In this document: positions 10,077 through 18,317 of the stretch, one piece after another
How the letters are laid out: every line of letters begins with the position of its first letter
How positions within the stretch are numbered: the stretch's first letter is position 1
DNA from: JAKZSU01 sp047517485
GTDB taxonomy: Bacteria; Pseudomonadota; Alphaproteobacteria; UBA7887
Assembly (NCBI GenBank): GCA_047517485.1
Contig: JAKZSU010000216.1
Coordinates: 1 to 32,601 of the forward strand
Direction: 5' to 3'
Length of the DNA: 32,601 bases
Made by a program: the position numbers and the translations under genes
Notes under the pieces: model-generated
What the model saw: only the letters and a program-made list of their open reading frames with translations
What the model was told of the DNA's origin: nothing
Database searches by the model: none

Positions 10077-10510
10077 ACCGCCTGCTTAAAGGGCACGATT
10101 TGGCGGACCAACGCGTGCGCGTCCATCCAGCGCCAGGTGCGAAATTCGGGCTCGTGGGCGTCGAGGTCGATATCGGCGGCGGTGCCGAGGAACCGCATGG
10201 CGAACCATTTTTGTTCCTGGCCGCGGTAGCGGCCGCGCCAGACTTTACCAAGCAGGTCCGGAGGCAGATCGTAGCGATGCCAATCGCGGCTCTCGCCGAT
10301 CACCGCGACCGCGTCGATCCCGGTCTCCTCGGCGAGTTCACGGAGCGCCGCCGCGCGTGGCGCTTCGCCGGCGTCGATACCGCCTTGCGGCATTTGCCAG
10401 ATGTCGCTCTGCATGGTGATGCGTTGGCCGGCGAATACCAGGCCGTCGCTATTGAGTAAAATAATACCGACGCACGGACGATAAGGGAGGTCGCTGGGTA
10501 CGACTCTCAC
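10028..10510 (-). CDS. rppH: RNA pyrophosphohydrolase (Nudix hydrolase)
   Basis: 160-residue Nudix enzyme that removes pyrophosphate from triphosphorylated mRNA 5' ends and so starts RNase E-dependent decay; the family also includes dinucleoside polyphosphate hydrolases. The N-terminus YRPCVGIILLNSDGLVFAGQR and the segment WQMPQGGIDAGE are typical of RppH. The Nudix box is complete (G-x5-E-x7-REL-x-EE-x-GI, starting in PQGG). The GTG start at 10510 overlaps the stop of the upstream YibQ-like gene (GTGA), indicating translational coupling. It is the last gene of the long minus-strand run, and its 3' end overlaps the opposing ferritin-like gene by 49 bases. Confidence 0.93.
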   Translation of the reverse strand: MRVVPSDLPYRPCVGIILLNSDGLVFAGQRITMQSDIWQMPQGGIDAGEAPRAAALRELAEETGIDAVAVIGESRDWHRYDLPPDLLGKVWRGRYRGQEQKWFAMRFLGTAADIDLDAHEPEFRTWRWMDAHALVRQIVPFKQAVYAAVVAEFAALIGPG

Positions 10511-11712
10511 CCGGTCTCCAGCCGCGCGATCACCGCGGTCAGGGGGGCGAGCACGGCATCGCGGGATTCGAGCTCTTCCATCCACGCCCGCACCGCGTCG
10601 AAGGTCGCCGGATAGGGGCGCGCGCCGGCAATCGCGGCACCGGTCCGTCTGGCCCGGTTCTCCGCCGCCGACAACCGCTGATCGATCTCCCGGGTTGATG
10701 GATCGGTATCGATCTCGATATCGACGCCGACCGAGAGCAGGTCGATGTCGGCGGCGATTTCGCGCGACAACGAGTCGAGATTGCGGCGCCGGCTGATGTA
10801 CATCAAGCCGCGCCGCTTCAACACGGTAAGCACCGGCTCGATATGCAGCGGCGAGGTGGAGAACCGGCCTCCCATGTTTTCGATCACCCCGACATAGCCC
10901 TGGAAGCGCGACAACAACCAGTCGAGCCGGTCGAGGTTCTGGGTTGGTCCCAGCGAGGTCAACAAGGCGCGTGGGCCCGGGTCGTCGGCGGGATAGTTGG
11001 GCGGCTCCATCGGCATTTCGAGCAACACTTCGTGGCCGGCGGCGCGGGCCTGGCGGACCCATTCCTGCAGGCCGTCGGCATAGGGCGAAAAGGCGAGGGT
11101 GACCGAGCCCGGCAATTGCAGAGCTTGATGGGTCTGCGCGCGATTGAGTCCGAGATCGCCAATCACCAGCGCGACCTGCGGGCGAGGATCGGAATCGTCG
11201 AACGGGCGGGCATAAATTTGCCACGATTCAGCGCCGTCCGCCGAAATCACCGGCATCAGCCCATAGCGGCCCTTTTCGACCAGATCGGGATGCGGGATCG
11301 GTTGCATGCGCACCGCCCGCTGCGGTGTCGAGGCTTCTTCACTCGGCGGGATCTCCGCCACCAAGGACTCGGTGGCCTCGACGGCGGGCTCGGTCGCCGG
11401 CTCGTCCGTTGCCGCCGCATCGACGGTGTCCACTTCGGTCTCTTCCACCGCCGCCGTTTCGACCACCGGCTCAGGCTCCGGCTCTGGCGCCGGCTCCTCG
11501 GTCATGGTGATCGAGGTGTCGCCATCGGGCCGATTCACGTCGGATTCGTCGGCGACCGCCGCCACCGGACGCTCGGTATAGGGCAAGTAGACCTGATAGG
11601 GCAGCGCGTCGGGAAGCGGCTCCTGGATCGACAGCCAACCGACCACGCCCCCGAGTCCAAGCACGAGGGCGCCGCTGACGATCGGCAAGGCGCGTATTTT
11701 GGGCCGCTTCAT
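10507..11712 (-). CDS. Divergent polysaccharide deacetylase family protein (YibQ-like)
   Basis: 401 residues. An N-terminal hydrophobic segment (about 9-28) looks like a signal anchor. It is followed by a low-complexity Glu/Pro/Ala/Thr-rich linker (about 70-135) and then the divergent polysaccharide deacetylase domain (about 165-400). Domain hallmarks are VTLAFSPYADGLQEWVRQARAAGHEVLLEMPMEP, split here as VTLAFSPYA and GHEVLLEMPMEP, and the NMGGRF segment. The usual IDDLG motif reads IGDLG, so the first Asp is Gly. The family is periplasmic or membrane-anchored and often follows envC and ctpA, suggesting a peptidoglycan role; no catalytic activity is established from this sequence. Confidence 0.88.
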   Translation of the reverse strand: MKRPKIRALPIVSGALVLGLGGVVGWLSIQEPLPDALPYQVYLPYTERPVAAVADESDVNRPDGDTSITMTEEPAPEPEPEPVVETAAVEETEVDTVDAAATDEPATEPAVEATESLVAEIPPSEEASTPQRAVRMQPIPHPDLVEKGRYGLMPVISADGAESWQIYARPFDDSDPRPQVALVIGDLGLNRAQTHQALQLPGSVTLAFSPYADGLQEWVRQARAAGHEVLLEMPMEPPNYPADDPGPRALLTSLGPTQNLDRLDWLLSRFQGYVGVIENMGGRFSTSPLHIEPVLTVLKRRGLMYISRRRNLDSLSREIAADIDLLSVGVDIEIDTDPSTREIDQRLSAAENRARRTGAAIAGARPYPATFDAVRAWMEELESRDAVLAPLTAVIARLETG

Positions 11713-11730
11713 CGCCGAGTCTCCAGGTGC

Positions 11731-13038
11731 TTACGCTTTCTTGTCAAACAGAGCCACGCCTTTCAACAGATCAAGCGCGCGTTGCAGCTGAAAGTCGATG
11801 ACCTCAGGCTCGGCGTCGGCGTCGGCGGCCGCGTCGGTCTCAGGCGCGCTCGCCCCGTTATCGCTCTCATCACCCGCGCTGTCAGGCCCGTCCTCGCCGT
11901 CGAGCCGGCCGCGAAGGTCGGCTTCGCGGCGTTGTCGGCCGGTGGGCTCGATCGGCTCCAACGTGGTCCGCGCGACGACGATATCCGGGTCGATGCCCTT
12001 GGCTTGGATGGAATGGCCCGACGGCGTGTAGTAGCGCGCGGTGGTCAGGCGCATGGCACCGTTACCGGGCAGCGGAATAATCGTCTGGACCGATCCCTTG
12101 CCGAACGACCGGGTGCCGAGAATAATCGCCCGGTCATGATCCTGCAGGGCGCCGGCAACGATCTCGGATGCCGAGGCCGATCCGCCGTTGATTAGCACGA
12201 CGATCGGCAGATCGTCCATCAAGTCGCCGGGCTCCGCGTTATAGCGTTGCGCGTTGTCGGCGTCGCGGCCGCGGGTTGAGACGATCTCACCCTGATTGAG
12301 GAACGCGTCGCTCACTTTGATCGCCTGGTCGAGCAACCCGCCGGGATTGTTGCGCAGATCGAGCACAAGGCCCTTGATATCGTCGCCGATCTCGGCGCGT
12401 AAAGTCTCGATCGCGTCGTTCAGGCCGGGGCTGGTTTGCTCGTTGAACGAGGTGATGCGCACATAGGCGACATCGCCCTCGGCGCGCGACTTCACCGAGC
12501 GGATCTTGATCACCGCCCGGGTTATGGTGACGTCGAACGGCGCCGGTTCCGACTCGCGCAGCACGGTGATGGTGATATCCGATTTGACCGGTCCGCGCAT
12601 GCGGTCGACCGCCTCGTTCAAGGTCAGGCCCAGGACCTGCTCGCCGTCGATGTGACTGATAAGATCACCCGGCTGCATGCCGGCGCGATGGGCCGGCGTG
12701 TCGTCGATCGGCGAGACCACCTTGACCAGGCCGTTCTCCATCGTGACCTCGATGCCAAGGCCGCCGAATTCGCCGCGAGTCTGGACCTGCATGTCCTTGA
12801 AATCGCGTGGCGGCATGTAGCTCGAATGCGGATCGAGCGCCTGCAACATGCCGTTGACCGCCGCCTCGATCAGCTGTTCATCGGTCACGTCCTCGACATA
12901 TTCGCCGCGCACGCGTTCGAAAACGTCGCCGAACAGGTTCAACTGGCGATAGGTTTCCGAACTCGCCGCCTCGGCATTCCAAGTCGGCAATGCCAGCGCG
13001 AGCACGGTCGCGCCGGAGAGAAATAACTTACGGATCAT
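11731..13038 (-). CDS. ctpA: S41-family C-terminal processing protease (CtpA-like)
   Basis: 435-residue periplasmic serine protease. It starts with a signal peptide (about residues 1-24, cleavage near AEA-AS). A PDZ domain follows (GLGIEVTMENGLVKVVSPIDDTPA onwards, about 95-180), then the S41 catalytic core with LRNNPGGLLDQA, the nucleophile motif GGSASASE (about 283-290) and the general-base lysine in SFGKGSVQ (about 312-319). The C-terminal tail after the core (about 370-420) is acidic and low-complexity. The ATG at 13038 overlaps the envC stop (ATGA). Family members trim envelope proteins and can control peptidoglycan hydrolases; pairing with envC fits this. Confidence 0.94.
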   Translation of the reverse strand: MIRKLFLSGATVLALALPTWNAEAASSETYRQLNLFGDVFERVRGEYVEDVTDEQLIEAAVNGMLQALDPHSSYMPPRDFKDMQVQTRGEFGGLGIEVTMENGLVKVVSPIDDTPAHRAGMQPGDLISHIDGEQVLGLTLNEAVDRMRGPVKSDITITVLRESEPAPFDVTITRAVIKIRSVKSRAEGDVAYVRITSFNEQTSPGLNDAIETLRAEIGDDIKGLVLDLRNNPGGLLDQAIKVSDAFLNQGEIVSTRGRDADNAQRYNAEPGDLMDDLPIVVLINGGSASASEIVAGALQDHDRAIILGTRSFGKGSVQTIIPLPGNGAMRLTTARYYTPSGHSIQAKGIDPDIVVARTTLEPIEPTGRQRREADLRGRLDGEDGPDSAGDESDNGASAPETDAAADADAEPEVIDFQLQRALDLLKGVALFDKKA

Positions 13039-14405
13039 CCACTGACCTTTCGATCATCCGCCGTCAGCCAGGGGATCGGATCGATCGGCTGGCGATTATG
13101 GCGAATCTCAACATACAAGATAGTAGGGCTTTCGCCACCGGTTCCCATGACTCCGACGGGTTCTCCGGCGACCACACCCTGGCCGACTACACTGTCGATA
13201 CGGGAAAATCCCGACAGCAAGGTATGATAGCCGCCGTCATGCTCGATGATCAAGAGTTTGCCGTAGCCGCGAAATTGCCCGGCAAACACAACCTGCCCGT
13301 CCCATGTCGCCACCACCTGCGCGTGGCCCCGGGTGGCGATGGAGAGCCCGAGGTTGGGCTGACCGTCGTCCTTCGGATCGCCGAAACGCGCCACCACGTC
13401 GCCGTGCACCGGATAGGGCAGGCTGGAGATCAGCGGGCGGCGAAGCGGGGTCTCGGGCAAGGCCGCCAGACGGGGCGCGATTTCCGGCGCCGCCGAGCCT
13501 CCGCCGCCCGGCGAGTCGGCGGCGCCGACGATGGCTCCACGCGCCACCGGTTCATCGGCGCGGACAACATTGGCGATCCGTTCGTCGGTCCGCAGGCTTG
13601 CCGCCGCCGCCGCTTCGAGCGCGGCCTTGGCGGCGCGGGCGGCCGCTTCATCGGCGCGGCGTGCTTTCTCCTCGATCCGCGCCATCGCAAGACGGTCGAT
13701 GAGATCGCGCACATCGGCGGCCTCGGCCGCGAGCGCGGCGATTTCGGCGGTCAGCCGGCGGCGCTCGGCGACCACGGCGGCTTGCATGCTCGACATACGC
13801 TCGAGCAAGCTCTGGAGGCGGATCCGTTCCGCGGCCAATTCGGTTTTAGCCGCCGCGAGCTCGGTCTGGGTCCGCGCCCGCGCCTCGCGCAACAACGCCA
13901 GCTCGGCCGCCTCCGAAGCGGCAATATCGGCGCGCGCCTTGAGTTCCGGAATGACGTCGTCGAGCAGGCGCATACCGCGCACCGTGTCGCCCCACTCTCC
14001 GGGGCGAGCGATCAACGAATCGGGCAGGCTGCGCGCCAGCAGGGCGAGCGCCGCCAAGGTCGATCGCAGGCCGGCGCTATGGAGCTCGAACGAGGCTTGA
14101 CGCTCGGCATAACGGCGATCGATATCGGCGATTTCCGCCTCCGCGTCGCTGGCCTTGCGTTCCTGGTCCTGGACCGCGGCGGCGGCGTCGATAACATGGG
14201 TTCGGACCGTACCGATGTCCAGGCTGAGCTTTTCCGCCTCGCTCTCCAGAGTCTGGTCGCGCTGGCGGCGCTGTTCAATCGCGCCCTCGATCGCTTCCAG
14301 TTCGTTCGCTTGTTCTTGATCGTCGGCGATGGCGGTCGGTGAACAGGCGAGGCTCGCCACCACCGTGGCCGCCCAGGCAAGACGACTCGTGCGAGTGTCA
14401 GCCAA
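13035..14405 (-). CDS. envC: Murein hydrolase activator EnvC-like protein (degenerate M23/LytM)
   Basis: About 456 residues from a TTG at 14405, which gives a plausible signal peptide (RLAWAATVVASLACSPTAIA, cleavage near residue 27). The next ~270 residues are heptad-like and rich in Ala, Glu and Arg, consistent with a long coiled coil. The C-terminal LytM domain (about 330-450) includes DGQVVFAGQFRGYGKLLIIE and ends LYVEIRHNRQPIDPIPWL. The usual Zn ligands appear to be lost: the first His/Asp motif reads NLGLSIA, and the last HxH motif reads LYVEIR. That matches EnvC, an inactive homologue that activates cell-separation amidases. Start choice is uncertain because no canonical start or strong ribosome-binding site is present; the gene begins just before the gpmI stop. 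Confidence 0.85.
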   Translation of the reverse strand: MADTRTSRLAWAATVVASLACSPTAIADDQEQANELEAIEGAIEQRRQRDQTLESEAEKLSLDIGTVRTHVIDAAAAVQDQERKASDAEAEIADIDRRYAERQASFELHSAGLRSTLAALALLARSLPDSLIARPGEWGDTVRGMRLLDDVIPELKARADIAASEAAELALLREARARTQTELAAAKTELAAERIRLQSLLERMSSMQAAVVAERRRLTAEIAALAAEAADVRDLIDRLAMARIEEKARRADEAAARAAKAALEAAAAASLRTDERIANVVRADEPVARGAIVGAADSPGGGGSAAPEIAPRLAALPETPLRRPLISSLPYPVHGDVVARFGDPKDDGQPNLGLSIATRGHAQVVATWDGQVVFAGQFRGYGKLLIIEHDGGYHTLLSGFSRIDSVVGQGVVAGEPVGVMGTGGESPTILYVEIRHNRQPIDPIPWLTADDRKVSG

Positions 14406-15966
14406 CGGCCTGGCGGGCCGGCGCGACAAGGCTGCGCAAAAGCGAACGGCCCGACATCGCGGACGGTCGTTCGAGACCGAGAAGGGCAAGCACGGTGGGC
14501 GCGATATCGGCGAGCCGACCGTCGGTGAGCGCGCTGCCCTCGGGCGCGCCGAGGACCACCAAGGGGACCCGATTCAGCGTATGTGCGGTATGCGCCTGAC
14601 CGTTGGTGGGATCCGCCATTTGCTCGGCATTGCCGTGATCGGCGGTGATCAACATAGCGCCGCCGGCGCCTTCGATCGCGGCACGAATGCGGCCGAGGCA
14701 CCGGTCGACGGCTTCCACCGCGGCGATCGCCGCGTCGAGCTTGCCGGTATGGCCCACCATGTCGGCATTCGCGAAATTGACGACGACCAGATCGAAATCG
14801 CCGCTCGCCACGCCGTCGACCACCGCGTCGGCGACCGCCGGCGCCGACATTTCCGGCTGGAGATCATAGGTCGCGACCCTGGGCGACGGCAGCAGGGCGC
14901 GTTGCTCGCCGGGAAACGGAACTTCGCGGCCGCCGTTGAGAAAAAACGTCACATGGGCGTATTTTTCGGTTTCGGCGACCCGGAGTTGGGTCAGTCCGGC
15001 CGCGGCGATCACCGCGCCCAGCGTATCATCCAGGATTCGTGGTGCGAACAATGGCGCCATGAAGGCCGCCAACGCCGACGAATACTCGACCATGCCGCGC
15101 GCCACGGCGAACGAAGCCGAGCGCGGTCGCGCGAATCCGTCGAAGGCGGGGTCCACCAGCGCGGTGAGAATTTGCCGGGCCCGGTCGGCGCGAAAATTGG
15201 CCATCAGAAGACCGTCGCCGTCGGCCATGCCGGCATAGTCGCCGATCACCGTCGGCAACATGAATTCGTCGCCAAGATCGGCGCGGTAACTGGCCTCGAT
15301 GGCGGCGATCGGGCCGTCGGCGCTTACCCCGTCGCCCTCGACCAGCGCGGCATACGCGGTGGCTATGCGGTCCCACCGCGAATCCCGATCCATCGCGTAA
15401 TACCGCCCGCAGACCGTGGCGACCGACACCAGGTCGCGCCCCGCCACCTCGGCGAGGAACGCCGCCATATGGCTGGCCGCACTGCGCGGCGGTGTGTCGC
15501 GCCCGTCGAGCATCGCATGGACCCGCACCGGCACCCCGGCGTCCGTTATCAGGCGCGCGAGCTCGGCGATATGCGCTTGATGCGCATGTACGCCGCCGGG
15601 CGAGAGCAGGCCGAGCAGATGACAGGTGCCGCCGCTGGTTGTCAGCGCCTCGATCAGCGAGGTCAACGCTGGCGTGGACGCCAGGATTCCGTCGGCGATC
15701 GCTGCGTCGATGCGCGGCAGGTCTTGGGTGACGACGCGGCCGGCGCCGATATTCATGTGGCCGACCTCGGAATTGCCCATTTGGGCATCGGGTAAGCCGA
15801 CTTCGCCCGCCGACGCGTCGATCAGCGCATGCGGACAGTCGGCGCGCAATTGGTCCCACGCCGGCGTATCGGCGAGGGCGATGGCATTGCCGTCGGTCGC
15901 GACGCGATGGCCCCAGCCATCGAGTATGCAGAGCACCACGGGACTGTTGGTTGGTTTGGCCGGCAT
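14398..15966 (-). CDS. gpmI: 2,3-bisphosphoglycerate-independent phosphoglycerate mutase
   Basis: 522-residue Mn-dependent enzyme interconverting 3- and 2-phosphoglycerate in glycolysis and gluconeogenesis; cytoplasmic, alkaline-phosphatase superfamily. The N-terminus VVLCILDGWG supplies a metal-binding Asp. The phosphoserine nucleophile lies in QMGNSEVGHMNIGAGR (Ser66 from the chosen start). The C-terminal metal site shows NFANADMVGHTG and ITADHGNAEQM, and HTLNRVPLVV is conserved. The ATG at 15966 (MPAKPTNS) is chosen because the upstream in-frame extension is not conserved and would run into rsfS. Only 11 bases separate it from rsfS, and it overlaps the envC start. Confidence 0.97.
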   Translation of the reverse strand: MPAKPTNSPVVLCILDGWGHRVATDGNAIALADTPAWDQLRADCPHALIDASAGEVGLPDAQMGNSEVGHMNIGAGRVVTQDLPRIDAAIADGILASTPALTSLIEALTTSGGTCHLLGLLSPGGVHAHQAHIAELARLITDAGVPVRVHAMLDGRDTPPRSAASHMAAFLAEVAGRDLVSVATVCGRYYAMDRDSRWDRIATAYAALVEGDGVSADGPIAAIEASYRADLGDEFMLPTVIGDYAGMADGDGLLMANFRADRARQILTALVDPAFDGFARPRSASFAVARGMVEYSSALAAFMAPLFAPRILDDTLGAVIAAAGLTQLRVAETEKYAHVTFFLNGGREVPFPGEQRALLPSPRVATYDLQPEMSAPAVADAVVDGVASGDFDLVVVNFANADMVGHTGKLDAAIAAVEAVDRCLGRIRAAIEGAGGAMLITADHGNAEQMADPTNGQAHTAHTLNRVPLVVLGAPEGSALTDGRLADIAPTVLALLGLERPSAMSGRSLLRSLVAPARQAVG

Positions 15967-15977
15967 TTTGTCAGACT

Positions 15978-16322
15978 CTAGTGAGTCGCGGATTCGGGGA
16001 TCGGCACCGCCCACATTTTCTCCAAATTATAGAACGTGCGGACTTCCGGTCTGAAGACATGGACGATCACGTCGCCGGCGTCGATCAGGATCCAATCCGC
16101 CTGGCTCATGCCTTCGACGCTGGCCGGGCCATGGCCGCGCTTTTTGAGCTGCTCGACCAAATGAGTGGCGAGCGCCGAGACGTGGCGATTCGAACGGCCA
16201 CTGGCGATGATCATGTAATCGGCGATGGAAGTTTTTCCGGCAAGGTCGATAACCCTAATGTCCTCGGCCTTGTCGTCTTCGAGCGAGCCGACGGCGATGC
16301 TGCGCATCGTCTCGGCCGGCAC
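15978..16322 (-). CDS. rsfS: Ribosome silencing factor RsfS
   Basis: 114-residue RsfS/Iojap protein. The family binds L14 on the 50S subunit and blocks 30S joining when nutrients are low. Conserved segments are DDKAEDIRVIDLAGKTSIADYMIIASG (here split as KAEDIRVIDLAGK and IADYMIIASG), SNRHVSALA, and SQADWILIDAGDVIVHVF near the C-terminus, followed by FYNLEKMW. The start is uncertain: GTG at 16322 and ATG at 16307 are in frame but lack a good ribosome-binding site. A purine-rich AAGGGGAACAG lies further upstream. It is located between nadD and gpmI. Confidence 0.93.
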   Translation of the reverse strand: MPAETMRSIAVGSLEDDKAEDIRVIDLAGKTSIADYMIIASGRSNRHVSALATHLVEQLKKRGHGPASVEGMSQADWILIDAGDVIVHVFRPEVRTFYNLEKMWAVPIPESATH

Positions 16323-16358
16323 CGTTTGGGTGGCGTTGCTTATCGTCTGTTCCCCTTA

Positions 16359-17012
16359 TTAAATCTTCTTCGCGCAGCCCGGCGACGGCCAGGCGCCCGA
16401 AGCGCGAATGTCGGTTGCCGAGTCGCGATAGGACCCGGCCCGCACAAACACCCACGCCGGCGGCGAGAGCGCGACCAAACGGTCGGCCGCCCTCGCGGGC
16501 CGCCGGGACATGGCAAAACGGCTTGCGGCCAATGAAAACAAAGCCCTTACACCATAGGACGGTCGGTCGAAAATCGCAATGGGAACGGCTTTGAACAGCC
16601 CTTGCCAGTCGCGCCATTGTGATACCTGGGTCATATTGTCGGCCCCCATCAGCCAGACGAAACGGGCGTGCGGCAGCCGCGCCCGTAGGCGACGGACGGT
16701 GTCGATCGAATAGCGTGTGCCGAACCCTTGTTCGATATCGGTGACACGGATCTTGCGGTGCCGTGCGAGACCGCGGGCATAAGCCAACCGCTCGGCCAAA
16801 GGCGCCATTCCAGCGCTTTGCTTGAGGGGGTTTTGCGGCGAGACCAGCCACCAGACCGCGTCGAGACGCAGCCGATCGAGGGCGCGGAGGCTGATCGCCC
16901 GGTGGCCGTGATGGGCCGGGTTGAAGGAACCGCCGAGCAGGCCGATACGCGGGCGTCGCCGGCTTCCCGCCAGCAGACGCGACAGTTCGCGATACGACGC
17001 CCGAGCCGTCAT
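16359..17012 (-). CDS. nadD: Nicotinate-nucleotide adenylyltransferase
   Basis: 217-residue nucleotidyltransferase that adenylates nicotinate mononucleotide in NAD synthesis. The family ATP-binding motif is GGSFNPAHHGH (residues 27-37). Further support comes from WWLVSPQNPLK and FVWLMGADNMTQ in the middle and the C-terminal SATDIRAS, the counterpart of the usual SSTxIR motif. An Arg-rich N-terminal extension of about 20 residues precedes the Rossmann fold. It lies 18 bases after proA and 36 before the rsfS GTG. This order (proA-nadD-rsfS) is common in alphaproteobacteria. Confidence 0.95.
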   Translation of the reverse strand: MTARASYRELSRLLAGSRRRPRIGLLGGSFNPAHHGHRAISLRALDRLRLDAVWWLVSPQNPLKQSAGMAPLAERLAYARGLARHRKIRVTDIEQGFGTRYSIDTVRRLRARLPHARFVWLMGADNMTQVSQWRDWQGLFKAVPIAIFDRPSYGVRALFSLAASRFAMSRRPARAADRLVALSPPAWVFVRAGSYRDSATDIRASGAWPSPGCAKKI

Positions 17013-17030
17013 CGCGTTATCGGGTTGCGA

Positions 17031-18317
17031 TCAGGGCCGGGTCTGCCCATCGCCGCGGACGACGTATTTGTAGCTCGTTAGCTGCTCGAGGCCGACCGGG
17101 CCGCGGGCGTGCAGCTTGCCGGTCGAGATGCCGATCTCGGCGCCCATGCCGAACTCGCCGCCATCGGCGTACTGGGTCGAGGCATTGTGCAGCACGATCG
17201 CGCTGTCGACCTCGGTGAGGAACTGCTCCGCCACCGCCTGGTCGGCGGTGATCACGCTGTCGGTATGATCCGAGCCGTGGCGCTCGATGTGGGCAATCGC
17301 CGCGTCGACATCGGATACCGTCTTCACCGAGATAATCGGGTCGAGATATTCGGTATCCCAGTCGGCGTCGGTCGCCGCCTTGATGCGTTGGTCGAGGCGC
17401 ATCACCGCCGCATCGCCGCGAACCTCGCAACCGCCGTCGATGAGGCGGGCAACCACCGCGGGGAGAACGCTATCGACGATGTCCTCGTGCACCAACAGGG
17501 TCTCGGCGGCACCGCATATGCCCGGCCGCCGCATTTTGGCGTTGAAGCTTACTTCCTCGGCCATCACCGGGTCGGCGGCGCGGTCGAGATAGACGTGGCA
17601 GATGCCGTCGAGATGCTTGATCACCGGCACCCGGCTCTCATTTGCCACCCGTTCGACCAGGGATTTGCCGCCGCGCGGCACGACCACGTCGATGAACTCG
17701 GTCATCGTCAGCATGGCGCCGACGGCGGCGCGGTCGGTGGTCGGCACCAGCTGGATCGCCGCCGCCGGCAGTCCCGCCACCTTGAGGCCGTGAACCAGGC
17801 ACTGGTGGATCGCCCGCGACGAATGAAAACTCTCGGAGCCGCCGCGCAGGATCGTCGCGTTGCCCGATTTGAGACACAGCGCCCCGGCATCGGCGGTCAC
17901 GTTGGGCCGCGATTCATAGATCACGCCGATGACTCCGAGCGGCACCCGGACGCGCTGGATGCGCAGCCCATTGGGGCGCTCCCATTCGCCGATCGATTGA
18001 CCGACCGGGTCGGGCAGCTCGGCGATTGCCTCAAGCCCCGCGGCCATGGCTTCAATGCGCGCGGCGTCGAGCGCCAGGCGATCGAGAAACGCGTCTTTCA
18101 TGGCGGTCTTGCGCGCCGCCGTGAGATCGATCTCATTGGCGGCGATGATGTCTTGCGCCGAGACGCGGATCGCGCCGGCGGCCGCGGCCAGCGCGGCGTT
18201 TTTCGTCTTGGTGGTGGCTTTGGCGAGTTCCGCCGCGGCCGCGCGCGCGGCGTGGCCGAGCGCGCGCATCTGCTCTTCGACGGTTCCGGGCTCGATATGC
18301 TGGGCGGTGTCGCTCAT
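17031..18317 (-). CDS. proA: Glutamate-5-semialdehyde dehydrogenase (gamma-glutamyl phosphate reductase)
   Basis: 428 residues, an NADPH-dependent aldehyde dehydrogenase-fold enzyme. It reduces gamma-glutamyl phosphate, made by ProB, to glutamate semialdehyde in proline synthesis. Signatures are NGLRIQRVRVPLGVIGVIYESRPNVT (about 105-130), LKSGNATILRGGSES, and the catalytic cysteine in MRRPGICGAAETLLVH. Near the C-terminus EFGMGAEIGISTGKLHARGPVGLEQLTSYKY is family-typical (seen as separate segments). The ATG overlaps the proB stop (ATGA), giving a coupled proB-proA pair. Confidence 0.97.
   Translation of the reverse strand: MSDTAQHIEPGTVEEQMRALGHAARAAAAELAKATTKTKNAALAAAAGAIRVSAQDIIAANEIDLTAARKTAMKDAFLDRLALDAARIEAMAAGLEAIAELPDPVGQSIGEWERPNGLRIQRVRVPLGVIGVIYESRPNVTADAGALCLKSGNATILRGGSESFHSSRAIHQCLVHGLKVAGLPAAAIQLVPTTDRAAVGAMLTMTEFIDVVVPRGGKSLVERVANESRVPVIKHLDGICHVYLDRAADPVMAEEVSFNAKMRRPGICGAAETLLVHEDIVDSVLPAVVARLIDGGCEVRGDAAVMRLDQRIKAATDADWDTEYLDPIISVKTVSDVDAAIAHIERHGSDHTDSVITADQAVAEQFLTEVDSAIVLHNASTQYADGGEFGMGAEIGISTGKLHARGPVGLEQLTSYKYVVRGDGQTRP

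Noticed and set aside
10843..12195. A 450-codon plus-strand open frame across the YibQ-like and S41 protease genes
   Set aside because: Shadow of two recognised minus-strand genes; no family signature.
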